Assembly (NCBI GenBank): GCA_024180945.1
Contig: JAKSGN010000038.1
Location: 1,922,001 to 1,986,000, forward strand
Length of the DNA stretch: 64,000 nucleotides
DNA from: Macrophomina tecta
Taxonomy: Eukaryota; Ascomycota; Dothideomycetes; Botryosphaeriales; Botryosphaeriaceae
Direction of reading: 5' to 3'
Each line of letters starts with the position of its first letter. The first letter of the stretch is position 1. Positions 46,305 to 56,660 of the stretch are shown in pieces. Position numbers and translations under genes: made by a program. Below the pieces are notes generated by a model. It was not told where the DNA came from, made no database searches, and worked only from the letters and a program-made list of their open reading frames with translations.

Positions 46305-47213
46305 ATGACGGAGCCGGGCTCTGCCTCCCTTCCCCTGCGGTACTCCTGCTCGCTGCCTCCCTCCGACCCGCTCGCTGTGAGCTTGCGCCCCGACCGTGCC
46401 TACCACCTGCTGGAACGCGTCCCCAAGCTGGACGGCCCCGAGGCCTACGACACGTGGGCCCGCGCTGCCGAAGACGCCCTGGCCGAAGGCGGCTTCTGGG
46501 GCTTCATTGACGGCACCTGGGACCATCTCGACCGCACCGAGTGGTGGCGCCACGGCGATGCGCAGGCCCAGGAGATCATCGAGAGCTCCTGCGCCGACAA
46601 CATCCGTGCATCCGTGCTGTTCGAGGACGGCGAGGCGAAGATAAACACGGCCGCCAAACTGTGGCGTTTCTTGAAGGCTGCTCACGGCTGGATGGGCGAG
46701 GTGACGTACTCGGGCCTGTTGCGTCGCTGGAACAGCGTCACCATGGCCGCCTGCGTCAGCGGGGCCCGCCCCTTCGCTCGCGAGCTGATGCAGATCAACA
46801 AGGACTTGCGCGAGCTCCACGAGGCCTATGCGAAGGCCACCCTGGAGATGAACGCCTGGTTTCTGTTCACGCTCAGCGAAGAGTTCGACAAGAAGCCCGG
46901 CCAATGCACCGACTTTGACGCCCTGCAGCGCAAGGTTGCCGCCTGCGAAGAAACGCTCAAACGCGCCGTGGCTGCTGCTGCCGTCCGCACCGCCCAAATT
47001 GAGCGCGATGCTGAGGCGGCGAAAGCAAAGCTCAGCTACACCCGTTGCGTAGATCTCGTCCCCGACGAACCCGTGGCTGCTTTTGGCCTGCGGTACGCCC
47101 CGAGCCAGGCCACGCTGTCGTTGCCGCCGTTGGCAACTTCGGGGTGGCACGAGAAGAGGCGTATGGACAAACAGCAATGCCGACAGGCGAAGAGAATCAA
47201 AACAGAAACATGA
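46305..47213 (+). CDS. Ty1/copia Gag-like protein, single ORF without pol (1 of 2)
   Basis: Intronless, 302 aa. The layout resembles the Gag (UBN2-type) domain of copia elements: LDGPEAYDTWARAAEDAL, then FWGFIDGTW, WWRHGDAQAQEII, AAKLWRFLKAAHG (the LW...L signature), RRWNSVTMAACV, FARELMQINKDLREL and FLFTLSEEFD. A coiled-coil-like helix follows (LQRKVAACEETLKRAVAAAA), then a basic tail (HEKRRMDKQQCRQAKRIK) that could bind nucleic acid; no zinc knuckle is present. No protease, integrase or reverse transcriptase follows and no flanking LTR is seen, so it is either a gag relic that kept an open frame or a domesticated gene. Codon use is like host genes. Assignment rests on pattern, not alignment. 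Confidence 0.6.
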   Translation: MTEPGSASLPLRYSCSLPPSDPLAVSLRPDRAYHLLERVPKLDGPEAYDTWARAAEDALAEGGFWGFIDGTWDHLDRTEWWRHGDAQAQEIIESSCADNIRASVLFEDGEAKINTAAKLWRFLKAAHGWMGEVTYSGLLRRWNSVTMAACVSGARPFARELMQINKDLRELHEAYAKATLEMNAWFLFTLSEEFDKKPGQCTDFDALQRKVAACEETLKRAVAAAAVRTAQIERDAEAAKAKLSYTRCVDLVPDEPVAAFGLRYAPSQATLSLPPLATSGWHEKRRMDKQQCRQAKRIKTET

Positions 47214-48124
47214 CGCGGCTCCTGCCGATCTTCGACTCCTATTTCCACCCCAGCCTCTCCGCTGCATTCCGACCAATGTGGTCCGGCTGCCCTGTCAGCT
47301 ACTGCAGGCACCGTTTGATCTCCATGAGACAACGGGTGATCGACCTGCAGCCACGTTGTACCGCGTTCACGGCTTGTATCGGAATCGTCGCCTCGGAGCA
47401 ATTCCCACGCACAGAGCCGCATTCCCACCTCCTTGGAAATCGCGGATATCTCGAATCCATTGACCCTGGACCATCTCTACCCCTGCCATCCTGGCTGCGA
47501 ATCCACGGTCGCGGCAGCACCCCTTGCGTGCACGTTGCACAGCAACGGGTCGATCACCCCTCCAGCCAATAGGAAGCCACCCGAACATGGTACATGAATC
47601 TGTGACGCGCTGGAGCATCACCGTACCTTTACCCATGTCACTTTTAGGCTCGAAAGTTTTCTCGACATGTCGCATTGTCCCACCGTCAAGCGGCAGAGTA
47701 ATAATTGGATAGCAGGGGACCCCAGAGTAAGCGTTTCGTAGAGATGGCAGCCATGCGCACACGACTATAGATGGTATTTTGTGATGTATCGGTCATGGCA
47801 CGACATTTTGCCCAGTAATCAAGATGGCTGGAGCAGCTTGTCGCTCAGTCACTCCCATGTAAAGAGGAGGAGCACAGGGTCTCCCAACAAATATAATCAA
47901 GGCACCGCCGTTGCACCAGTTGAATACTTCTGAGTTATACTACCCAAAGTCTTTAATCATCCAAACATATAAAGTTTACCATCTGAAACCCTTTTTGTTG
48001 TTCTGGTGCTCCCACTGCTTGGAAGTCTACGTTGGCTCAGGCTTTCTGCTTCTCGTACGTCATGTTTTATTTCTAGTGCTCCATGCCCTGTATTGACTTA
48101 TGCCGCAATGTAGCTTTCAGCACC
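47214..48124. other. Intergenic between the two gag-like ORFs
   Basis: About 0.9 kb, AT-rich on the right. No pol fragment, LTR or primer-binding site recognised. Confidence 0.45.
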
Positions 48125-50950
48125 ATGGAGTTCTCCCAGACGTGCGAATGGCTATCTACCCGGTCCACTACTCCAGAGGACGGTGTCTTCTCAACCCCTG
48201 GGTCGTCGTTCTTCGGCCGCCCTCTCGTCTCCTCTCCGAAAATCGATTCGACCCCACCAACTTCGGAATTCGTAGGATCTGGTCACGAGACACCCGTCCT
48301 TCCGCAGCGAAGTCCGCAACTCAAGTCTTTACACACACCATGGGGCATCGGGCTGGGCACTCAGGACATCAAACTAGAGAGCTCACCACCACCACCACCA
48401 CCACCATCATCTCAGCTGCCCGCGGCCTACGACTTCTCGCCGACCCCAACACCAAAGAACAAGAGGGGCACACCAAACGCCGTCAGGGGTCCGCCATGTT
48501 GCCAAACGAACTTCAACCTCGCGAAACGCACCATCGAATCTGCCATCAACGAACTCACCATCGCCTCCTCGCCGTTCCCGGGCCAATCCCGCCCCGATGA
48601 CGCCGCCACGCCCTATGACCGCTGGGCGACCATCGTCCGCAACGCGCTCGTCGACGCCAATATGTGGAAGTTCGTCGACAGCTCGCACAGCGCGCACAGC
48701 TCCACGCTCTTTTATCGCAACGCGGACCTCAGGACGGTCGAGCTCATCCGCTGGGCCTACACGACCAAGCTCCCGACATGCGACCCCCCCACCCTCAACG
48801 ACACGCTGCACATGCCGGCCTCGGAGCTCTGGGACACCATCCGCGCCAGGCACACGTGCGTCCTTCCAGCCTCATCGGCACCCCCCTTCTCAACAGCCTC
48901 ATCAACCCCTTGCTCCCTCCCACCCATCTCCTCCGCCCCCTCGCCCCCCTCCGACCGCTACCCCGACGATGCCAGCAAGTCGTGGGCCCTAATGCAGCGT
49001 CTGGCCGTCACCACCATGCGATCCATGGGTCCTGACTGCCGCGTCGTGCTCTTCGCCAACCAGCTGCAGACTATCGCGCACCGCATGCAGAAGTTCGGCT
49101 TCCTGGTCCCGGAGTACCAGCTCAAGATGCAATTTCTCAAGAATCTGGAGCCTGAGTTTGAAGGAAAGGTCAGGGAGTTGGAGGCGGAGCATGGGCTGCG
49201 GTTGTGGAATGATGAAGGCGTGGGGTTTGTGGAGCTGAGGGAGTGTATGGTGGAAGAGGAAAGGAGGTTGAGGAGGGAAGGTAGTGAGGAGGAGGGCGCT
49301 GATGAGGAGGAGGTGAAGGAGGATGAGAGGGAGACAGTGAGTGAGGGGAGGAAGAAGAGAGCGGATGCGTTTGAGAAGAGGATGAAGATCGTGGAGAAGG
49401 AGGAGACACCTGAAGGGAAAGAGCGCGAGCTTTATGATATCCAAGAGTCGGTTGTTTCTAGCGTTGAGGCCAATTATGAGGCTGAAGACAAGCAAATCAG
49501 CGAGGTGGATGGACTATATGTGGAAGACAGTGCAGTAGATATGGAGCGAGCTAAGGTTAAAGAGCCAAAAAGAGAAGGAGACCAAGTCGGTGATGAGGAA
49601 GTAGAAGAAAGGCAAGATGTAGACGAAGAGCAAGACGAAGAGCGAGATATAGACAAAGAGCAAGACGAAGAGCAAGACGAAGAGCAAGACGAAGAGCAAG
49701 ACGAAGAGCAAGACGAAGAGCAAGATGAAGAGCAAGACGAAGAGGGGGTGGAAGAAGAGCACTCAGGGGTTGAAGAGAGCTATGCAGGACTGCCGCGTGG
49801 TCCGAGAAAGATCGTGGAAGTCAAGGATAGCGAGACCGAGGAAGATTATGAAACCGAAGAAGACCAGGATCAAGAGTCAGGGGAAGCAAGTTCTACGAGG
49901 GAGATCTTGCAGGTCGAGCGTACTCCTGAAGAGAATTCCGAAGCTGACTCCTCAGACGAAGAAGCGGGCCAGCTTCCCACCACCTCCCCCTCCTCCTCCA
50001 TGAAACCTCCAAGTACTCCACACCGCACTAACAGACAGAAGACGCCCGTGAAGAAGGTTCAAGAGACACCTATCGCACCACCCGCTCTTTCTCCGCCCTC
50101 GAGCGGAAGTGAGCAACACCCACCCTCTTCGGGCGCACCAAGAGCCCCAGCACGCGTCGCTCAAACCCTTAAATCCACCCCAACGCCCCGACGCACATCT
50201 AACCTCACAGTTGTACGACCACTCTCACCTCCACCACGACCTGGCCCTCCAACTCAAATCAATCCCGCTCCAACATCCAACCTGCCAACGCCCCACCGCC
50301 ACACTGCTCAAACCCCGCCTAACCGCCACCCCTCCCCCAACGCAGACCCCGACAGCCCCTACTCGGACGTCGAAGCCACGACGGCCGCCGTCCAGCGCGC
50401 GCGCGGCAACAAGAAAGACCGGCGCGCCCAGAAGAAAAAGGAGCGCAAGCTCGCAAAGCAGGCAGCGAAACGCAACGCAGCTTCTCTGCTCTCCCAATCT
50501 CCGTCAAACAATGACTCAGCCGGCAAACGCAAGACGGCGGCCGAGGCGAACGAGGCGTTTGATCGTGAATACAGGGCGACGACGCCGCCATCCAGGGCGG
50601 CGTGCTGCTGCTACCGGTGCAAGAAGAGCGGGCACTCGACGGAGCACCAGTGCCCGTGGAGTCCGAGCGTTATGAGGGAGGTGGGAACCGGGCGGTTGAA
50701 GCAGGTGCCGTATTCTAGGGGGCCTGTGGTGGGATTTGTGTTGGAGAGTAAGAAGAAGGTGGGCGTGGAGAATGGGAGCAGTGGGGGTCGAGAGGGGGTA
50801 GGCAGGAGCGGAAAAGAAAAGGAGAGGAAGAGGAGTAAGAAGAGGAAGGAGAGGGAGATGGAGGGGAATGTGGGAGGCGCGGGTGTTGAGAGGGGAAGGA
50901 GTAGGAAGAGGAGTAAGAAGACAATCAGGCGGTCCTCGCTATCGCTGTAA
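48125..50950 (+). CDS. Ty1/copia Gag-like protein with acidic repeat and zinc knuckle (2 of 2)
   Basis: Intronless, 941 aa from the ATG at 48125, which has strong context (CACCATGG); an in-frame ATG at 48083 would add 14 residues. The N-terminus is Ser/Pro-rich. A copia Gag-like helical domain spans about residues 120-385: YDRWATIVRNALVDANMWKFV, ELWDTIRARH, WALMQRLAVTTM, VLFANQLQTIAHRMQKFGF and LKMQFLKNLEPEF. A very acidic region follows with about nine EEQD repeats, then a Pro/Thr-rich linker, a basic helix (KKDRRAQKKKERKLAKQ), a Cys/His knuckle at about 827-845 (C-YR-C-KKSG-H-STEHQ-C) and a Lys/Arg-rich tail. No pol and no LTRs seen. Possibly domesticated, perhaps nuclear. Low-complexity content makes the outer parts hard to classify. 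Confidence 0.6.
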   Translation: MEFSQTCEWLSTRSTTPEDGVFSTPGSSFFGRPLVSSPKIDSTPPTSEFVGSGHETPVLPQRSPQLKSLHTPWGIGLGTQDIKLESSPPPPPPPSSQLPAAYDFSPTPTPKNKRGTPNAVRGPPCCQTNFNLAKRTIESAINELTIASSPFPGQSRPDDAATPYDRWATIVRNALVDANMWKFVDSSHSAHSSTLFYRNADLRTVELIRWAYTTKLPTCDPPTLNDTLHMPASELWDTIRARHTCVLPASSAPPFSTASSTPCSLPPISSAPSPPSDRYPDDASKSWALMQRLAVTTMRSMGPDCRVVLFANQLQTIAHRMQKFGFLVPEYQLKMQFLKNLEPEFEGKVRELEAEHGLRLWNDEGVGFVELRECMVEEERRLRREGSEEEGADEEEVKEDERETVSEGRKKRADAFEKRMKIVEKEETPEGKERELYDIQESVVSSVEANYEAEDKQISEVDGLYVEDSAVDMERAKVKEPKREGDQVGDEEVEERQDVDEEQDEERDIDKEQDEEQDEEQDEEQDEEQDEEQDEEQDEEGVEEEHSGVEESYAGLPRGPRKIVEVKDSETEEDYETEEDQDQESGEASSTREILQVERTPEENSEADSSDEEAGQLPTTSPSSSMKPPSTPHRTNRQKTPVKKVQETPIAPPALSPPSSGSEQHPPSSGAPRAPARVAQTLKSTPTPRRTSNLTVVRPLSPPPRPGPPTQINPAPTSNLPTPHRHTAQTPPNRHPSPNADPDSPYSDVEATTAAVQRARGNKKDRRAQKKKERKLAKQAAKRNAASLLSQSPSNNDSAGKRKTAAEANEAFDREYRATTPPSRAACCCYRCKKSGHSTEHQCPWSPSVMREVGTGRLKQVPYSRGPVVGFVLESKKKVGVENGSSGGREGVGRSGKEKERKRSKKRKEREMEGNVGGAGVERGRSRKRSKKTIRRSSLSL
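49622..49746 (+). repeat. 12-bp minisatellite coding for EEQD
   Basis: About nine tandem copies of GAAGAGCAAGAC, slightly degenerate at the left end (ERDIDKEQ) and with one silent change (GAT for GAC) near 49724. Confidence 0.95.
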
Positions 50951-51558
50951 TTTAAGCACAGCTCTTCTCCCTGTCGGCATCCTATTTTCATTCTGCCTTT
51001 CGCGTGGTCTGTTCTCGCTCTGGCGTAGGTACTCCGGTGTACCTTTCAAAAACGAAGGAGTACCTTTGGAAACCTTGGACCCATAAACAAAGAGTATCTG
51101 AATCAATGGATATTGCTGGAGGCCACGGGTTGATCGTGCTGTTAATAATCTGGATTTCCCATCTACTGAAAAAACGAAGTTGGTGTTGCGACACGGCAAA
51201 TCAACACCATAGCCAAGCGGGAGCATCAACAGCTTGCGGCCAGTCAAAGCAGACCTCCGGATATAAGCATTCCTAGAATGCAATAACATCCAGTTTCGGA
51301 TCATTACTTCATTTCCCACATTTTATTCAATGCCCATGGGTTTTCTTTTTTTTTTTTTTTTCCTTTGACTCAACCACTGTGCCTCGACTTCACTTTTTCG
51401 CGATGGTAGCCATTTCTTGCCAGCATTGTACAGATAGCCTAGGACAAGCGAGCCACCCACAACCTCACGATAAGAAGCATCAGTTTCAGGAGTCGACTTG
51501 GCTATTCCTGCAGCCTTGACCGTAAAGGAGACGAGCGGCTATCGGGCCCCTAAAGCCA
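50951..51558. other. Intergenic, no gene seen
   Basis: Contains a T run at about 51346-51361. No LTR-like repeat matching the left flank of the gag-like ORFs was noticed by eye. Confidence 0.45.
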
Positions 51559-51729
51559 ATGAACAGAGGCATCCTCCGAAGTCCCCAGCGGTTAATGTGG
51601 CACAGCACATTAATACAGCCCCATCCATCCGGCAGTCCCATCGACCATTCTCACATCCTTGCACCTAAATCATCTCCCCAGAACAAAAAAAAAAAAAATT
51701 CTCCCGAAATCCCAACAAGCCCAACAACA

Positions 51730-52625
51730 AGTGCGCCGCCGCGACATCACCCCCTCATCACCGCCCTGACCACCACCTTCACGCCCGCCGCATCTTTCCT
51801 CTCTTCGACATACCACTTCACCGAAGACGGCTCCGCACGCGTCCAGCTCGGCCCGCCCTCGACATCCGACTGCCTGCCCTCGAGCTATCAAGCCGACCCG
51901 TCCTTCTACTACTCGCCGGGCGTCTGCCCGTGGGGCTAGACGACGGCATGCTGGAGCACGACGATTGACGAGGCGGACGCGGTGCGCGAGACTATGGCGA
52001 CGTGCTGTCCGCGGTAAGTAGACCCAACCCCCTCGCCCCTCTCCATGCGTCTCGTCCATCCAAAAAAAAACTAAAAGAAAGCACTGACGAGAGAGACAAA
52101 CAGCAACTTCGCATGCACGACGACCGTCTCGCACGGCTGGAACTTCGAGTCCACGCTTCCCCGCGAGTCGCACTACCCAGAGGCACGACGATGACCGTCA
52201 CCGTCACCGCGCTCATGTCGGACGGCATCACGTCGCTGACGGCGCGCACCGTCAGCTCGCTCGACGCCGTCAACAACTACGGCGTCATCATCCGGCAGCG
52301 GGCGGCAGCGACTGATACGGAATCGACGACGACGTCGACAAGTAGTACGTCGAGCGCGACGCTGGAGCCGGGTGCGCCGCCGCCCGGAAGCGTGTCGGCA
52401 GCGGCACGGACGTCGTCTGGGTCCGTAGTGATGGCTGCGTCTTCTTCGCCTTCGCCTTCTCCTTCTACGACGGCGGCGGTAGAACCCGCGAGCAGCTCCA
52501 TCAGCACGGCAGCGAAGGCGGGGATCGGCAGAGCAGTCGCGGTTTTGCTGGTTTTGGCACTGGGGTTTTTCATTGGGCGGAGGCGGAGCGGTAATGGGGG
52601 TTATCAGATATGGACCGGAGAGTGA
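51730..52625 (+). pseudogene. Broken gene for a fungal surface protein with a C-terminal membrane span
   Basis: Segments match an uncharacterised fungal family that I know by pattern: ITALTTTFTPAASFL, LGPPSTSDCLPSSYQ, FYYSPGVCPWG, then TTACW and ATCCPR, a GT-AG intron (about 52013-52104), FACTTTVSHGW, then TVTVTALMSDGITSLTA and NNYGVIIRQ. A Ser/Thr-rich stalk and membrane span (VAVLLVLALGFFIGRRR) end the product. The family normally reads CPSGY-T at the site where this copy has TAG (51937-51939), so a Tyr codon became a stop. A second lesion shifts frame between 52150 and 52195. No good start ATG is seen. The two lesions make a functional product unlikely. Confidence 0.65.
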
Positions 52626-53021
52626 TCCGGGTATGAACGACGTGCTCGACACAAATCGGGAAGACCGCTGCCGCCCGGGGGTTCAGGTCATGGGACTTAC
52701 GGAGGACCGAATGGCGCTGAGAGAGTAGAGTTGTCGGGCACCAGAGATACTTTGTATGAGCTGCAAGGAGGAGTAGAAGAGAGGAGTACGTAATCCCACG
52801 GGCCCCTGCGGATAAAGAAAGAAATTCCACGCTCCGAAGATTCTAAATTAATTTCCTACTTTTTCGGATGTCTGCGGCGTGAAGTCAGAGACCATGTAAA
52901 TCACTTTAGGACGACTTGGCGAAAGCGACACAACGAAATCTTTACAAGGGTATCTTCCTGCACATTCTCGTAAACACAGAACATTTCTTCATCTTACTGC
53001 AGCTCTTCATTCCAACCCTAT
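52626..53021. other. Intergenic between pseudogene and VPS18 3' end
   Basis: About 400 bp; no gene seen. Probably the VPS18 3' UTR. Confidence 0.5.
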
Positions 53022-56000
53022 TCACAGAGCCCACTCATTACGCTCATTCGCCAGCACAAATGGCTCATCGATCTGCTTGACGGCCAACTCGCTGCAGAGA
53101 ACACTAGAAACATGCGTCAGCCAAACAACTGGATCAGCTAGCCTCGAAAGCACTTACCAAGCCGCAGCAACCAATTCATCCAGCTCCCTCGCCGCCCTCT
53201 CTCTACTCGCACCCGTACTCATCCCCTTACTGACTTCGGTCTGCAACTTACTAATCCGATTCGCCTTGCTCCTCCCCGACTGCTCAACAACCTTCTTCCC
53301 CAAACACTCAGAATGAAAGGCATGCTGACAAGGGAAAACGAAGAACTGCCTCGCCAGCAACGGCAAACGACAAATGTAGCACTTCTCGCCCGGCTCAACG
53401 ATGGCGTAACGCGACTCGAGCTGTTTGATATCCTCCTTAATGTGCTTGGCGGTCTCCGTGCTGTCATCCATTTCCTTCTTCAGGGCGTCAATCTGTCTGC
53501 TGTATTCCTCAAGCGCGGCACAGATTTCCTCCTTGAAATCATCGATGACGACGAAGTCTGGGAAGAATGGTATCAGATCCTCGATACGGAGTAGGTCCGA
53601 ACGGCGTAGGAATTCAATTGCGGGTTTGATGCCGGTACTTTGAGAAATGACCTTCTTGGCGACAGCAAGCCAAAGCTTCTTACGAAGCGCTGGGTTGGCC
53701 TCCGGACGGTCAGCGACGGAGCTTGCCAGGTCGACTTCATCATATTTCAGCGCGAGCTCGACGGCCTGCACATATTGTGACATGAAGCTGTAGATATGGA
53801 CACAGCTTTGAACTCGCTTGTGCTGGATACAGAGACGAAGGGCAAAATCTGCGTCGTAGTTCTGCTCCTGGGCGTACGATTGCGCTTCCAGGTATTGGAG
53901 GAGAGCAGACTCATCACGAGAGGGATGCGACGCGTAGATTGAGATCAGGGTATTGTGTACCGCGGCATCGGTGGAATGGTGCTGGTTGATTTCGAATAGC
54001 AGATACCGGACTGCTTGATTCTACAAGGATTGTCAGCCTCGGATAAAGGGTTATGCAAACGCGAACTCTTCGTACCTGGGATAGAGGTCCTTGGGTGATC
54101 TTGTTGTAATTGAGAAGTGCTGGGATGAGTTTCCTTGCTTCAAGATTCACTTGCCTCATGAGTATTTCGACAAACTCAACAGAGACGTTGGCCATAAGGA
54201 CGGAACTGTATTTGTAAAAGATCTCAGGATCGGTTTGCTTCTTGAGCACATCCAGAGACTCAGCCCATCGTTCTCTTTGGACCCAATAAGCCAGAACATA
54301 GTTGTAGTCATTCACAACCGTGGCGAAGAAAAGTAGCTCTTCCTCTCGTCCATGGCTGCTAATGATCTCGTAGACCGTCTTCCGGTCGAGGTCAGCCTTG
54401 TGCTTCGTGACAAACTCCTGGAATTCTCGGCGAGTAAGCGACAGCTGATCTTCGGTGTCACGAGCATTCATTCCCTCGGAAAGCTCTGCCTTAGTGCCAA
54501 TGGTGTCGTCCAAAGCATTCAGCTTCGATATGTATATTTCCACAAGCCAAGTTGCAACAAGAATTCGCTGCATAGTGGCAGACTTCTTGATGGTAGAGAG
54601 TTTGGTTGTCAGATATTTTCTCAGAGCATCCTGCTCGCCATGATCAATGAAGGTAAGTGCAACCTGCTCGAAAGGCTTGGTGCTTCTTCCATACACCGTC
54701 GCAGCTTCCAGGAACTGGCCCTTCTTGACAAGATAGTCTCCGGACGCGGTCGCGACAGCGTCTTTCTGAGAGGGCGTCTTCGCAAATTGGGAGGCAGCGT
54801 CGAACTGCTGCTGGCTAAGCAGTATCTTCCACACGTCCCGACTCTCATCATAGACGCTGATCTCGAAGACTTCTTGCTTGGTGAATAGCCAGAAAGTACT
54901 CTTCTTCTGGTCAGAGACAAGGCCTAAACAGGCCTCGCCCGGGTCCAGAACGGCCTGATCGTAGGCAATGGTATCGTCGAGCCTGTTTGTGCAGACAACG
55001 CGGCCGTCGACAAGTTGGATGATGTGCCAATGACTAAGAATCATTGAACTTGCAGGCTCCTGAATAGCTTTTGGACGGCCACCGGCTGTTTGACTCGGGG
55101 GAATCTTGGATCTGGGAAGCATTCTAGATCCCTGAATAACCATGTTTCCGAGGTTGGATGAATCAGCGTTGGTTAGGAGTTTGCCATGAACGACGCCATG
55201 CGAATTGAGCCAGGCAAATGCTCTCTCGCTCTCGGTTGCAGTTGAAGATGCGACCTCATGCGTGTCGGGGGATACGGCGAGCATGGAGGGACCGGGGCGG
55301 GAACCACCGTTCAGCTCATAAGAAGTCGGGGCCTCCGATTCAAAGAGGCGGGCATAAATGGAACCGCTGCCTTCGCGACCGTGCCTTCCCACCCTCCCCA
55401 CGAAATGCTGCAGGTCCGAGGGAGTAGTGACCAAGACTCGGCGCAGGTCTGGTCTGCCCGGTATTGCATCGGTCCACAAGCCCACAACAGGCCCATCTGC
55501 CTTATAGACAGGCTTCAAGTATCTCTCCTCCCGGCGGTAGAACTCAGCGGACGGCTCGATGTAGACCTCGTAGACGGTACCATCGGAGGCGCCAATGAGG
55601 ATCTCGCGGGTGGAAGCGGTGGGCTCGGAGGGATTCCATGAGACGCTCTCGATGGGCACGCCCTTCAAGCGGGACAGGGCCTTGGGCTGGCGGCTTTGGG
55701 TGTGCAGGTAGTAATTTTCGGCAAGGGTGGTTGTGATGATCAGATGGGAGGCGGTGGGATCGAGGAACATGCGGCGGATGACGCCGATCTCCGAGGGTCT
55801 CTTGGGCAAGTCGACATCTGCAGGCGGTCAGAGCTGGGGCGGAGGAGGGGCGTGGTCGAGAAGGGCACACCGTCAATGTCCTCGGGGCTGTCGAGGTCGA
55901 AGCGTAGGATGCGGCCGGTCTCAAAGGCGAGGATCAGGACATTGTTGGCAACCTCGGCAGCGACGAAGTCGGAGGGGCGATCGAACTTGAGGTTGACCAG

Positions 56001-56087
56001 CTCAACATTGAAGATGGGCAGCGAGGCGTCGTTGAGGTCGTTCAGGCTGCTGGAAGCAACATAGCCGCTGGAGGGTTCGAAAGCCAT
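53022..56087 (-). CDS. VPS18: Vps18 (Pep3/DigA), core subunit of the HOPS/CORVET tethering complexes
   Basis: Model complement(join(53022..53103,53158..54020,54076..55817,55871..56087)), 967 aa, the normal size. Vps18 links the class C Vps core to membranes and drives endosome-vacuole fusion. An N-terminal beta-propeller (Pep3/Vps18 domain, about 1-400; RRMFLDPTASHLII, ASDGTVYEVYIE, GLWTDAIPG) is followed by an alpha-solenoid with the clathrin-repeat-like region (LVKKGQFLEAATVYGRS, HNTLISIYASH, LRLCIQHKRVQSCVHIY). A coiled coil comes next, and a C-terminal RING-H2 (CYIC...PCQHAFHSEC... ending AACVLCSE). The last intron is needed to supply the final Cys pair (VLC). All junctions keep phase. 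Intact and host-like. Confidence 0.95.
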
Positions 56088-56660
56088 GGCGGGGCGGCGG
56101 GGTCACGGCGCGGGGTGCAGTATCATGCTCGGGTAGTGGGCCGGAGAGGCATTGCCGCACGGTGAGCTCGCTGTGGGCGTGCAGTGGTGTTGGAGGCTGC
56201 AGCTGGCGGCGGAGCTGCCCATGAGCTGTGCTGCGTCAGACGAGAGGCCATGCACGCGCCCGCGCACGGGCCACCGCTCCCGATGGCCGCCGCCGAGGCC
56301 GCTGCTCTCGCTCTCCTCCGTCCCGTCCCGTCCCCTCCTCTCCCCGTCTGCTCTCCCGCTTGATCGCCCATCTTCTCTGAGCCGTCTCCTCTGCCTGGTC
56401 TCCCTGCACCCCACTGTCGATATCTGCTCCGCTACTCACATAGCCATCTCACGGGTCCGACTAGCATGCCCCGCAGTTCGCCAGAAGAGTGGGATGGCGC
56501 GCGATAGCGGATCTCCCCGACGCCGTCTCGCCCAGAATCTATAAAATGCACTTCCCCAGATCCTCCTTTCCTCTGCTGCGCTCCCAGACATCCCCGCGTG
56601 AGTCAGCTTTCACGAGCTTCGAGGCACCGCAGTCCTGGAATCCCGCCTGGACCAACCACC
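56088..56660. other. Divergent promoter, VPS18 and deaminase
   Basis: About 570 bp, pyrimidine-rich on the right; no gene seen. Short transcripts from both starts are expected. Confidence 0.5.

Noticed and set aside
48083..48124. Upstream start (14 extra residues) for gag-like protein 2
   Set aside because: Its context is weaker than CACCATGG at 48125; kept as an alternative only.
46305..50950. A complete LTR retrotransposon
   Set aside because: No reverse transcriptase, integrase or protease motif and no LTR pair seen by eye; only gag-like parts remain.
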